Below are positions 25,500 through 38,215 of a stretch of DNA of 64,000 bases, in pieces (the stretch's first letter is position 1; each line of letters opens with the position of its first letter). The notes under the pieces were generated by a model. It was not told the origin of the DNA and made no database searches. It worked only from the letters and a program-made list of their open reading frames with translations. Source of the DNA: Phaseolus vulgaris (taxonomy: Eukaryota > Streptophyta > Magnoliopsida > Fabales > Fabaceae); NCBI RefSeq assembly GCF_000499845.2, contig NC_023749.2:24953726-25017725 (forward strand). The letters run 5' to 3'. A program made the position numbers and the translations under genes.

Positions 25500-26616
25500 T
25501 GTTGATCAAGAGTGATCAAGTGCTTTAAAGAATTCAAATTATGCTTTGAAGAATCCAAATCCTTTGTGTTTGATGCAAGGCTGTGTTGTTGTTGTGTTTT
25601 GGGAGGGATCATGGTAGCTTTATATGTAATCCACTCCTTTGTTGAATCTAAAGCTAATGTGTTTTAAATCTTTTTTAAATAAAGTGTTTTTCAAACTAAG
25701 TGAAAAACAACCTGTTGTTTTGTCGAATCAACCGGTTGTTTTACTCTTAGGAGTTTTTGAAAAGGTTGAAAACTGTTTGAGTTTGGTTGACTCAACTGCC
25801 AAACCAAACAATCGGTTGTTTCGTGGTTTCAACCAATTGTTTCTTTGAAAATCCTAATAGAATTCTGTTTTGGTAGTTGAATGTGCTTTAAATGATTTCC
25901 AACTGAATACACTCCTTCATTAAATGCTTTGATCAATCTTTGGAAAATAAAAATAGTTTGTTTATGTTTTCAAACAAATAAAGGAAACATATTTGAGTTT
26001 TTCAGTTGTGAAAGAGTTGATTCAAGATTTGAACATTCACATCAAAGCTTTGGGTTTTCTAAGCGAGTGGAATAGGATTGCATTTGTATTGATTTCAGAT
26101 TGTTCTGTAAATAAGTGTAATCTTTTCTCAATCTTCTGTATTTCTGGTGTTGTGTTGCCAAATAGTGTTGTGTGCTCTTGAGGGATCAAGATCAATACTC
26201 TTGGTGTGTGATTTGCCAAAGTGGGTGTGTTTCTTGAAGGGTTCAAGGTCACTGCTTTGGTGGATTGTGTGTTGTAATCTGGTTTGTTTACTTAGTGGAT
26301 TACCCAGTGGTTTTCTGGGGACTGGATGTAGCTCTTGGTTTAAGAGTTAACCAGTATAAACTGTTGGTGTATCTTTTTCTTACCCTTAAACTCATTTACA
26401 TTCTGTTTTTAGTTTTTACTGGTATAAACAATCGATTGTTTCGCAAAAACAACTGATTGTTTTTCTGCTGCTTTGCTGTTTTATTGCTCTTATTCTTGGC
26501 TAACCTAATTTCTGTTATGGATTCATACAAAGAATTTTGTTAAAACTCAAAAAGATTTCAAAAATCCCTCTTAAACAATTCACCTTCCATCTCGTTTAAG
26601 GCCATATATTCTAACA
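25500..26616 (+). repeat. 3' LTR of the copia element (1117 bp)
   Basis: TGTTGATC...CTAACA, the partner of the LTR at 19004. It carries motif doublets at 25708/25729, 25809/25830 and 26429/26450; the last is reduced to one unit in the 5' LTR. Confidence 0.93.
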
Positions 26617-26813
26617 CTTTTTACAGCTTACTTTGATGTTTCCTAGCCCTACACTGACTTGAGCGTAAGAGTTCAAACGGCCTCTAGGGCGCCCTTTATC
26701 TTTGCATTTTCAGGTGTTTGATAGAAGAAAGACACAAACGAAAGCAGGAATAACGGGCGTGTGATCGATGTAGGCGCGCGAAGATAATCGAGTCAATCGA
26801 CAGAAACAATGAT

Positions 26814-27420
26814 AAAAGTATTTTTTTACTCAATAGATCTTCATTGATGCAAATAAAAATATTAAAAGTATTTGAATAATAATATTTATTCATAAATGCT
26901 ATGTATTTTATTTATAATCTTAAGAAAAAGAAATTCTGTAAATAAAATAAAATATATATAATTTTATTAAAATTAGTTTATAAGATAATATATATCATAA
27001 TCTATTACTTAACTTATTATCTTATCTTATATCATATGTATTTATACAATTATTGTAACATATAAATTTAAATTACATTATTTATTAAAGTATTAAATTA
27101 AATAATAATAATAATTTTTTTAAGATATTAATTATAATTTAAATTTTTTATATAATTTTTAATAATATAAAAATAGTTATATAAGTAAAGTATAAGTTTT
27201 GTGTAATTTAGTTCCTGTTTTTAAAAAATTAACATTTTTTGAAAAGGTTAAATCTTTCATATATCAAATATAACTTTGTTATCTTTTATATTTTTATTTT
27301 TTATCTATCCAATAATATCATATTATCTTATCTATGCATCAAATCACCCCCTAAAAACATGTATCTAAACCTTACACCATGTATATTAAATAAAAATAAA
27401 ATCCATTTATCTACGTGAAA
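26814..27420. other. AT-rich DNA upstream of RING1
   Basis: No coding or repeat structure recognised. The distal RING1 promoter should be here. From about 27420 the base composition changes toward the GA/CT-rich leader of RING1. Confidence 0.5.
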
Positions 27421-27622
27421 TTCACCTAACTACATCATCATTACAGCACATAACACGCTACAAGGAAATACATAGAGAGAGAGAAAGGCATTGACACCAA
27501 AATTGCGAATTGCGAATCTCATTCCTGCGCTTCCATCTCGAGTGGCTGATCCTCCTCTTCCCTTCTCCCTGCTCTCGCCACCACCACCACACACAGTGAA
27601 GTTGCCATCCATACCAATAGCA

Positions 27623-30600
27623 ATGCCCGCTCAGAAACGTTCTTTCCCCGATTCTCCTCACGATCACCACCGTCACACCAAACACCACCACCAAGAAAAA
27701 ATCGAAGAAGAAGAAGCACAACAACAAGAAGAGGATAATTACGAATCAAACGGTTCAGGTTTTTTTTATATTCCCCTTCCTTCCTTATAGATTCTTCTAT
27801 TTTCTTCTTTTTTTCTTCTTCTTATTGTGACTTCATTCTCTTCTCAGATTCTCACCGTCCTCCGTCCTCTCCCTCCGAAGACAATTCTGAGTACTATATC
27901 TCTCAGCTTGCATCATACGAATTATCTAGCTTTTATTTTATATATTGCTTCTCTATGCTACCGTTTTGATCCAGTTCGTGTTGTTCGAGTTACGAAGGCC
28001 TTCTGTTTCCAAATTCCTCCGATTTGATTCGTCGTTTGCATGTTTCGATTTTCGTCTTCTTGTTGCGTGTGTGCGACGTTGTTGTTTTAGTTTTAGCATA
28101 GGTTTTGGTATTAGGTCCTAGCTCTGAATCCTAAGTGTTTTTCTGCGTTGCTTTGTGTGATGTTGATTAGCATGAAGATCTCGCTCGAAGTGGTTTTGAA
28201 ATGTGTTTTTTAATTTCTGAATCAGAATATGATTTATCACTTTTTGCGTGAAGTTTTGGATTGGTGATCATTTTTTGTTGAAGTGGTTGCAGTTGAATAG
28301 GAGGTTGCTTAGTGTTTATTTTGTTCCTATCGTAGGTTAGGTTAGAATAGTTTTGGTTGTGGTCGCAGATTTTATTACAAACAATTGCTGAAATTCTAAC
28401 GTTGTATCTTGTATTTTGGTGAAGAAAGAAATTAATTTAACCAACTGATGGATCTCTATCAGCTAGCTATTAGATATTCAAAATTGTGACGAAAATGAGA
28501 AGCATGACTGGGATCATAAACTAAATTTAGGTTTAGTTTTGTCCTTACTGAAGAATTGGAAATAACAATGGTATTGCTGTAATTTTCTTTTGGGTTGGGA
28601 TCACAGATATTTTTATTTGAATTTAAAGTTTGTGTCCATCAATGAATTACTATAAAGGTGCATTCAATATGAAATTCTTTTGTCATAATTAACCTTCTTT
28701 AAAAGGATTGCATCTTTTTTCTTTTTTATACAAAAGCAAATTAACTATCTCAAATGAAAGTTCACACAATGGGTATCTGCAAGCAGCCACTTAAGTTTGA
28801 AAACTGCATTTCGTCCTTTTCTGGCGGCTATGAGTAGTGTCCATGAAGTCTTTTCTTACAATCATATAGCAACTTAGCTCTGTTTAACAAATTAATATTA
28901 GCTATTAAGTTAGTGAATATTTTTGTGGCTACCCAATTAGAATATACCAGCTATAAATTACATTATTTAGATCTGGAATATTAATTTTTTTTCCTATTAA
29001 GTTTGTATAAATAAGTTATGTTCATGCTTTGTTTGCAGATTTGTATTTTTAGAACTTCTGGAAATACGCAAAGAAGTCCAATGTCCAATTTGCCTTGGTA
29101 TGTGTTTTTTATCTTGTCCGATAGCTCTTGGTACAACTCTGCTATTAAACTATAAGCGAGAATATATTTTTTTTCTTCTTGGTTGCCGTAAGGAAGGCAT
29201 GCATCGGAGATGAAAGTAGATCATGTAGGTTTAGCCATGTGAAAAAATGGTGGATGGAGATTAGGACACGTGAGAATATTATCAAAGGAATCTCATGGTG
29301 GATTATGACTGGTGTTGTTAATGTTACTATTATTGGTGCATTATGCTAAACATGGAAACCATACTTCTAGGTCCTTCGAAACCATGTGTTTCCCTATTTT
29401 TTCTGCACAACTACTCTATCATCTTCAAAAAATATGCATTGTGACATTGACTCTTGGACATGTTTGATGAGTACATCTCAAACCAACTTACAAAGAAACT
29501 CAAGGTTGATCTTTGTTGTATACTATGATAAAGAGATCAGTATTCAAGCCTCAACAGACATTTTCTCTTTAACACTTAATTTCGACGTTGGTGTCTTCTT
29601 TGATAATGCTGCTTTTATGTTTTATTTGGATGAGAGAAGCTGGTGGTGGTATGTGTATACCAGAAATGGATATCACTGGGTGGGTGGATTTGGATAGAAA
29701 AAGGAATTTTATGATAAACCTGTTTTTGTGCTATATTTGGTTGGGTGGAAGGAGAGGAAGGTTTGAAATTTGAATTGAAGAGAAGTATTGAAGGGTCTTA
29801 TTAGATTTAGTTGTTTTGGATGTATTTCACATCAAATCACTTTGAGTGGAATTCTTTCCTACTACCACTGTGCCACAGTTTTTGTCCCTTTTAAATCTCC
29901 CAGTCCAAGATGCAAAGATCTCTCCTGTGATTTAAATAGTATTCTGGAACATTATTACCAAAAGCAAAAAAGTGTGGATTCCCCTCCAGTAGAGTTTATA
30001 CTGTTAGCTCATTTTAATAGCACTGTCTGTGCTGTAGTGTCAGCAAAGCTGCAATTTTCTTATAATTGAATTTGTATAAGCGTGATACGAAGTTCATTAG
30101 AAAATTAGTGATTGGTTGGTCAGTCAGAAGAGGCATCTCTGACAACTTGTAACAGCTCCTGTACATACAAGAACCACACAAGTTCTTTATCAATCATAAC
30201 TACAATTCTCAATGATCAATCTTTCTTGAATTTCTGTTTTCTCTTGCTTTCTACCATTTTCTCTACTACCATAAAGTCTAATTTAATTTGGTATCATCAG
30301 CTTGTTTTGACCCTGAGGCATGTATTCACAGTCAAATCTGTTTTAAACTTCAGCTTTCCTGTTTCTAGACTTGTGTCTTTGTTTTATTCCATTGTTGTTT
30401 TTCTTGATGGGAAGAATTTTCTGATTTTGAAGTAGCCAATCAAGGCGGTGATCAAAGTTCACTGATTATGATGATTTAATTGATTGTCAATCCCAAAACC
30501 CATTTGTTGTTTTGCTTCAGTGAGATTATGGTCTTCGCCGAGACGGATGCATTTCTTATTTAGGACCAGTAAGATCAGCTTTCATTCTCATGGCTTCTGT

Positions 30601-33488
30601 TGTCACTTTCCAATACTCTGCTCAAAGGTCATTTGGGAGTGTGCACTCGGGGCAACTGTGTGAGATTTGCAACTTCATTTCACAGATATTTTTGTGAAGG
30701 TGTGCCAAATATCAACGCAAACTTACAAACACGAAAGAAAATATCATGTACGACGAAAGAAAATATCTTGTACGATCTCAAGATATTTTCGGTGCTTCAA
30801 GGCTTTTGAACAGTGTTTAAACTAAAACTCTAAATTTGTTACATAAAGCAGGGAAGAGTGATTCCGTTGCAGCAGCTCAAGTTTATGAATGACTAAATAA
30901 GTTTTTATTTGAAATGCATATTACTTTGTTGAGTCATGTTTTTGAAATAAAATTTCAAAAAGATTTAAGATCTCAATGTTGCCTGAATAGTTTGTTTAAT
31001 GAATGCAATTTTATATGTTTTTTCACTGTATCTGGTGTTTGTACGTCTACCATAATGTTGATTGGCCATTGTTTTTGGTGCCTTTAGTCTTATTTATGGT
31101 TTTACCTGGTAGAGCTGGATTTTATCCTTGAACGAATTTTTTTAAATCTGCTATTCATGTTATACCCGAGTTCTAATAAAAACGTCCTGTTCGTTGAAGA
31201 AATTACTAAGTATTTCTTCTGTTTCCTCTAACAGGTATTATTAAGAAGACACGAACAGTTATGGAATGCTTGCACCGGTTTTGCAGGGAATGCATTGACA
31301 AGTCGATGAGACTAGGGTAGGTGAAATGAAGCTATTCCAGATTTTTTCTTTTATGTTAATGTGCTCCTGATAATTATAAACTAGGTCTTCTTCTTGCCTA
31401 TTTTGTCTTTTATCAGAAAAACTATAGCTATAATGTATTGTGTAATTCAGGACACACTTATTATGTAACTAGATTTTCTTTTATCAGAAAAACTATATGC
31501 AACTAGATTATTAATTTATTGTGTAATTCAGGAACAATGAATGTCCTGCTTGTCGGACACACTGTGCCAGTCGTCGTTCTTTGAGAGATGATCCGAACTA
31601 CGATGCTCTAATTGCAGCTTTATATCCTGACATCGAGAAGTACGAGGAAGAGGTATAAGTTCACTTGTTTTGTATTTAATGTAAACTTTCACAATGTTTA
31701 ACTACTTATATCACACCTGCTAGGAGCTTGAGTTTCGTGAAGAGGACAAGAACCGCAATAAGCTGGTAAATATTTTTTTGAGTAATCATTTTTAAGTATG
31801 CTTCAACTTTCAGATGTATCGTGTACAATAGTTACACCAGTAAGGAAAGTTTCACGGCGAAATTGTTATTGACTGCATCACACTCCTGGATTATGAAGGC
31901 TCAAATCATAGCTTTTGAGGGGAATGCTCGTATTGTTGATGATCTTTGCTTTTTCTTTAAAATCAGATTTGTTGACTATCTAGTGGCTTGGTGGCCCCAA
32001 AATTCTCATCCATCAATTTATATTTGCTTACTGTTCATAGTTATCCTTATTTGAATTTTATCACTCGTCAACAACATTCTCTAAATAGTCAGATCTTAGC
32101 ATGTTCAAGAGTACTTTGTTACTAGGTTGTCATTTGATAGCTTTTCTGACAGATTCAAGCTTCAATTGCAAAAGTTGTTCAACGACAATCTGAAGCACTG
32201 GTTAAGAGACGTAGAGAGACACCTAGTTCATTTGTAACAAGATCACAGCGGAATCAACGCAATGTTCTTTCTAGGAGACAAAACCAAGTAATTGATAATC
32301 AAGGATCTGAAGATAATGAGGATGAAAATGACAATAATGAAAAGGACTCATCTTCCACAGATGAGCGATGTACAGAAATTAGGCACAGAAGGCGAAAGAG
32401 GCGGATCAGAGGTCGTCCTTCTCAGCCATCGTCATCCACAGCAAGTCCTGATGGTGGATGCATGGAAAGTGATGTGGATATAAGAGAGAATCGAGGAATT
32501 TCTTCTAGACCGTTGTCAAAACATCAAAAGCTAACTTGGGGAAGGGGTGGTTTTAGGAGTCACACACGGCATGGCAGTGGCAGTGGCAATGGTATCAATA
32601 GCAAAACTGCCCGCAGTAGCCGCTTGGCTAAGTTAGTTGATTATCTCCGTAACTTGAATGAAAACACTGATGAGGTACAGCTTACGGCTGAATTCCCTCT
32701 ATAATGATGAATATATCCCAGTTTCAGTTCAATTTATAGAGGCTATATTCATTTTTGCAGTTAGATGTCCATCTCATTCTTTTGTCTCTGGACAAACAAA
32801 GTACACCAAGCTTGCAGCAGCCACACCTTTGCTGTCGACCAATTTTGTCTGTGAAGCACCTTTGTGAGGTGAGGTTCTCTTTGATCACTTGTTTCTTGCA
32901 ATGATAATTTGTAGTCAAGTTAATTTTAACAACGTTGTGAAATCAATACCAGACTTCATTGATTCATGCTTACTAGAAGTTGTTGATATTTACGCAATAA
33001 AAGCATGTTTTTCAGTATGTATAACAAGCTTTTACTTTCCCAATGCTCTCTTATTAATGAAAGTGACTGCATGATGTCTTTTCTGGATGATCCAATTTTA
33101 AGCCTGATGATGATTTTCTAATTTTTTTTATGAATCCTTTTTCTGCATAGTATGTTGCTCGCCAGACATCTTTGCCAATTGAAGAAGTTGAGATACTGGC
33201 AGTTAAAGGATGCTACAGTACAGTTTGTGACAAGTCATTTGATGAGATTTCATCCTTTGATGAGCTAACAACGCTGATTATAGATCCTAGCAAAGATGAA
33301 CTGGAAACTTTGCAAGGGCATGAATCTTTGGCAGAACTTAAATCCAAATGCATATCTCAGAGGGCGCATTTGGTGAGTATCAATCAAGACTTATTTTTCA
33401 CCCAATATTATTACTTGTTCAAGTACTGACTAATTTTTTTTACCCTTTTCTGCTGCTTCAGATTCTGGCATACAGGCGGAAGGAGTGA
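27623..33488 (+). CDS. RING1: RING1-type polycomb E3 ubiquitin ligase, 10 exons
   Basis: Exons: 27623-27758, 27848-27890, 29039-29097, 31235-31316, 31532-31652, 31724-31765, 32153-32674, 32761-32868, 33151-33372, 33462-33488, giving 453 aa without interruption. Residues 75-114 form a C3HC4 RING finger (CPIC...CLHRFCREC...CPAC) split across exons 3-5. The centre is a basic, Ser/Arg-rich linker with [12 protein letters not shown], probably nuclear. Residues ~336-453 form a RAWUL-type C-terminal domain ending ILAYRRKE. Plant RING1 proteins are PRC1-like subunits that monoubiquitinate histone H2A and repress developmental genes. MPAQKRS was taken as the start. An in-frame ATG at 27491 would add 44 Pro-rich residues and cannot be excluded. 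Intron 3 (29098-31234) is long and holds only chance open frames. Confidence 0.93.
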
Positions 33489-33735
33489 AACATTAAAGAC
33501 AGCTTTTAGACTTATAAATGCCAAGACTTATTATTCTCTACGTACATAGGAAAATTTTAACTACGAAACTATATATAGTTAAATAATATGAACCTCCCCA
33601 AGGTTATATATATATATAGACAGTTTTGATATTATTGATGTCAGGACTTATTCTGCATGTACATAGGAAAATTTTCAACTTAAAACTATAGTGAGTTTAT
33701 ATGAACCTCCCGAAAGGTTATTTATATACAAGAGT
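33489..33735 (+). repeat. Direct duplication in the RING1 3' UTR
   Basis: GACTTATT...ACATAGGAAAATTTT...ATGAACCTCCC occurs at about 33525-33618 and again at about 33645-33731, roughly 117-120 bp apart. A shorter GACTTATTCGGCACACATG recurs near 33878. The rest of 33735-34248 is AT-rich with nothing else recognised. Confidence 0.6.
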
Positions 33736-34248
33736 TTGTTTCAACTTGTTGCATACAAGTTTGGTACTTTGGTTTGTACCCTCAAAATTTGATTAGTTTT
33801 AATTTTATTTATTTATCTTAAACTATCCAGCACTGAGCGCAGAGGTTCTTGCAATTAAAGAATACACGTTTAATGCTGGACTTATTCGGCACACATGTAA
33901 AGAGAGGTTCTATTTATTTTATGATATAATGGAAATGATCACATGTAATTAGGTTACTACTTATTTTATACCCATCTCTTTTAAAAAAAAAGTCGTATTT
34001 ATATGGATACCGTTGCCAACTCTGGTGTTAATTGACAAAAAAACAAAAAACTCTAGTGCTCATTTAAGCAGATTTAGCAAACTAATTTCTCAAGCATTAC
34101 TTCTAAATTTATAGAGAATTTGGCAAGGTTTCCTTTGTACTTTCAGCATTTCGAACATAAACACCTGTTCAAAATGCATGTACCTTAACTAAATCCGAAG
34201 AAACAAATTTGTCACATGATATAATTAGTCAAATTCTGCATGCACCTG

Positions 34249-35833
34249 TGTTAAGCCAAATTTTTAAAATAAACAACAAAAATTAGAATATTTTAAATGA
34301 TACCTGAATATTTTATTATTAAAATGAAAATGACATATAAATAGAAATTTCAGTTATTCAGGTTTCATTTTAAAATAACTACTATCTCTCTAAAAGTTTC
34401 CCTTTTCCTTCCTCTTCCTTCTCTCTAAGATTCTGATCTCCTCATTCATCTGTTTGACGATCGGAGATCGGAGTCTGCCATTGGACTCCTGGCAATGAAC
34501 TCTACAAGATTGCCCGATCAAAATCCTAAGCAGAATAAGTTCATTTTTGGCCCTTTTCTTTGAGTCAAATTTTGAACTTGATAGGTTGTCTATGAGTTTT
34601 ACATGTAGATTTTGATTAGGACTATGTGGTGCAGGTTAATTACCTTTAAGCTTTTAGGTAGATTTGGAGTTCTTAGTGAGCATCAGCTAAAGTTCAGGTA
34701 AGGAAAGCTAATCTTATTCTGGATGTGGAGGTGACGTGGTCACCAATTTCAATTGTTTTTGCTTGCAGGATTGTCTGTTTTGAAGAGTAAAGTAATATAT
34801 TGATTGGAATGGTTGATTTTGAATCTTTTATATTAATTTTAAGGTGAATAATTTGTTGAAAGTGTTTGTGATTGAGAATTGAAAGTGTTTGAATGATAAT
34901 ATGAATGAGTTGAACGGTTCTTTTTGAATATTTTGTTGAATTACTTAAGTGAGATGTTTGATGAGAAGTGGTTGTGTGATTTCAGATGATGACTGATTTA
35001 AAGATCATGTATTTGGAATTACTTATGTGTTTAAGTAAAGTTTGAGATATATTTGGATTGTTTAAAAAGTTTAAATATGAAGTGATTGAGTGGTGCATTG
35101 ATATGTTAAATGATGTATGTAATGAGGTTAAAGTGTGATCAAGACGTAGTATTTTCAGGAAAGGAAATACCATGTTGAGATTGTTATTAGGGTGTATTGA
35201 TTTGTGAGTGTCCTGTGAATGAGACGATCATGACTCTACTGATATAATGGAATCACATAGATGAAGTTAGTCAGTTGGTGAGAGTCGAAGGAGGTCCATT
35301 TGGCTGAGTCTGAGGTTTGAAAGAACTGATTAGAGCATATCAAATGGATTTACCCTGTCATATGAAGATGATGAGATATTGAGATAATTATGTGCATGGT
35401 TGTGTGGGTTTCACAGCAGTAGTATGACAGGTGCAGGTCTCTGGATGCTAATTTCAATACACGAGTCTTCCGGAAGTAGAGTCAAGTGTCTGTGTGTTGT
35501 GAGTCAGTAAAAGTCTTACATATGACAGATGAATTTTATGAATGTAATAGACGTTTGAGAAATCATATGAGAATTGATGAATTATGCTTATTAATTTGAA
35601 ATTTAAATTATATCAAAACTTTTTATATAGATAGCTTACCTGTTATTTGTTTGTGTTTGTTTCTTTATCTGTGATGATCGTGTTTTACACGGGAGCAGAT
35701 GAGATTGCAGGTAATAGAGAATGAGATAGTTTTATTTGAATGCTTTGTTTTGTTGTTAAAACTTTTGATGTATATATTAAATTCCTATGAAGAGGGATAT
35801 TTCTTTTGAGATAGTAAAATTAAGGATGTTACA
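34249..35833 (+). mobile_element. Solo LTR of a Ty3-gypsy element
   Basis: TGTTAAGCC... at the left and ..AAGGATGTTACA at the right. The interior contains GATCGTGTTTTACACGGGAG followed by GCAGGTAATAG, and a ATAAATAGAAATTTCAG stretch, features I associate with a common legume gypsy LTR family. No target duplication could be matched (ACCTG and AAACC), so the left border is provisional. Confidence 0.5.
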
Positions 35834-36130
35834 AAACCCAAGTCTACTATATTATCAAACCACTATACTAGATGTGTTTCTTTAATATTATTAAATATAA
35901 TAATATTTGAAGTTAGATAATAATAATAATAATAATATATAAAGATGATATATTTTTTCACATAATTTCTTATAATTTTATTCTTAAATAACTATTTTTT
36001 AAAATTCAAAAATAACTACCAACAAAACAAAAAAAAGCCATTTATATATTAAAAAATTATCTACGATAAAATAAAATAAAAAATTATTTTTAAAACTACT
36101 TTCAATGAAAATATTTTTATAATTCAATAT

Positions 36131-36981
36131 TGATCTCGCGGGGGATTCGAATGTCAAAGGATTCGCCACGTTAAACTCTGTCTTCCGCAAGAACGCTCCA
36201 AGCACTCCACAAGAACTCCAAGCAAACCTGCGAAACACAACAAACGGCGCCTCTAGCAGCCGATTGCACTCCGACACTCAAGTCAGCCTCGCAAAACCAC
36301 CAAAGAACTAAGAACTAAGAATCTCAGCGAGACTCGTGTGCACTCTGTGATTCTCTCTCTGTGTGTGTAAACTAGTAACTTGCAAGAATGAATCTTACCT
36401 CCCTCTGTTGCGCACCTAAGTTATTCGTGTATGAAGTAACTTAGCGCGTTTCTTTCACTAGGTGTCTCGTGCAACCTCAGCGTGAGTACCAAGTGTGGCT
36501 TGGCTAAGCGCACGCACCAGGCATCACCTACTGTGTGAACGATCACCTCTGCTTTGCGCCATGCACGTTATGGGCTAAGAGAGAACCAATCACCGACTGG
36601 CTTACTAGCTCTCTTAGGCCATTCTCGGGCACGACACTACTAAACACTTAACTTCTCCTTTCTCTGATACTCTGCCACCCAAGGTTCGTATGCAACACTC
36701 TCGCTGGGAAACGTCCTTCGTTTCCAGCTTAACTACGTGTAACACGAAAACCCGATGACCATCACTCACACCGGATGACCGATCGGTGCACCATAGCGCC
36801 ACGCCCTCGGCTTCTAGGCGCTTATCTAGGCGCTGATCGCACATCCTCTGACGACCGATCACCCCCCCTGGGTGACTTTCTCAATGACTCGTCTGCTTCC
36901 CTGGCCCACGTGTTCCCCTAAGAACGGTCCACGTGGCTATCCTTTGCTGACGTCACCGACTACCGATGACCGACCGGATCA
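36131..36981 (-). mobile_element. Solo LTR of a Tat-like gypsy element
   Basis: A GC-rich block with TGATCTCG at left and CCGGATCA at right. Flanking 5-mers are AATAT and CATAT (one mismatch). GCACTCCGACACTCAAGTCAG near 36266 is the diagnostic reverse-complement block shared with 17313-18105 and 49925-50781. No internal domain. It is in antisense orientation. Confidence 0.75.
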
Positions 36982-36989
36982 CATATTTT

Positions 36990-37299
36990 TTTATTTTAAT
37001 AATTATTATAATAAATACATCTATTTTAGGTATACATATTCTTATAATTTTATATATTTTTTTAAATAAAAGCTTTCATGTTATGCATCACTATACAACT
37101 TGACATCTCGACTATGCTGACACCTCAAGTAACAACAATTATTTGTCATCACATGAAAAAAAATATTATTAAAAAAAGAAATAAAATACAAAAATATGGG
37201 GGACTAGACCAAAATCCATATGTTAACAAAAACGATACATAGGTAGACTTATCTATTCATAAAGAATTTTAAGAACAAACTAGATGGTAGTCTATTATA
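36990..37299. other. AT-rich spacer
   Basis: Simple AT-rich sequence between the solo LTR and the LINE remnant. Nothing recognised. Confidence 0.5.
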
Positions 37300-38215
37300 C
37301 CAATGAAAAGATTATCTATGAATAAATCCTAAATTAGTCAACTTATCAGCACACACATTTCCTTCACGAAAAATATAAGTAACCTTAAACTTGATTTTTC
37401 CACAGTAATTAAGACAAGTATTTCATCAACTACGAAGCATCCGAGGAACATTAGTCCTAGCAATAAACGCAACACAAACAAAAGCAAAATCACATTCTAG
37501 CCAGACATTAGTAAGCCCCATCTTTTGAGCTTCCTTCATAGCATGTATAACCCCATAAAACTCAACAACCAGAGCAGTCTGAACTTCAAGAAACGCAGAG
37601 TAAGCTCCAATAAATTTCTCATACTCTCACGGAAAATACCTCCACAAATAGCAAGACCATGATATCCCCTAGCAACCCCGTTAGTGTTAATTTTAACCCA
37701 GCTTGGTGAAAGAAACTCTCATCTAATAGGAAGAGGACGAAGAACTTTACCAATACGAGTATTAATACCAAAAAACTTGATCATGTAGAAATCCAACATA
37801 TCATTCTTCATTGAAGCTTTAGACGAATTTCCCACTAGACGAGTTAAATCTTTAATAACCGAAATAGTCCTAAAAGCCTCAATCTTATCCTGAAATCGAG
37901 CATAATTCCTCATACATCATATCATCCAAATAGAAAAATTATCACAGCAAACTTAATCAATTTAACCAAAGGACTACCATCACTTTTAATAAAAGAGAGA
38001 ATATAATCCTTATTAGAGAAATGAGAAGTAGGAAAAATCTGTCGAACCCAACTCCAAATACGCAAAACATTAGAACATTCAAAAAATAAATATTGAATAG
38101 ATTCCTTGTGATTTTCATAAAGCGTACACATAGAACAAATATACAGATCTTTATTTTGAATATGATGATATGTAGGAAGCCACCCATAAAAAGTTTCCAA
38201 ATAATTACCACAACA
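37300..38215 (-). pseudogene. LINE (L1-type) remnant: RT zinc-binding and RNase H domains
   Basis: On the minus strand 38200-37922 encodes a zf-RVT domain (GWLPTYHHIQNKDLYICSMC, then ESIQYLFFECSNVLRIW). Further on, PSWVKINTNGVARG begins an RNase H domain of the RVT_3 type. It continues in another frame (EVQTALVVEFYGVIHAMKEA, VWLECDFAF, IFREGNVCADKLTNLG). Stops and frameshifts are present. The reverse transcriptase core and 5' end are missing, as in a 5'-truncated LINE. Confidence 0.8.

Larger units (their letters stand above)
19004..26616 (+). mobile_element. Decayed SIRE-like Ty1/copia retrotransposon
   Basis: Two long LTRs (19004-20077 and 25500-26616) of the form TGTTGATCAAG...TTCTAACA enclose a primer site, gag, protease, integrase, reverse transcriptase and RNase H remnants in copia order, and a polypurine tract. 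No 5-bp target duplication is visible (CAGAT before, CTTTT after). The coding part has several stops, two large internal deletions and an inserted transposon, so it is not autonomous. Confidence 0.95.
18528..26808 (+). mobile_element. Gypsy (Tat-like) solo LTR split by a copia element
   Basis: Two parts: 18528-19003 and 26617-26808. Together they align in reverse complement with the solo LTR at 49925-50781. The outer borders are TGTACC.. and ..GAAACA with a perfect 5-bp duplication ATGAT (18523-18527 and 26809-26813). The right part carries CTGACTTGAGCG (26657 on), the diagnostic LTR block. About 190 bp of LTR, equivalent to about 50113-50303 of the other copy, are missing at the copia junction. 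Confidence 0.88.

Noticed and set aside
29386..30435. Several 60-107-codon frames in RING1 intron 3
   Set aside because: Between well-defined exons 3 and 4, low-complexity content, no homology recognised.
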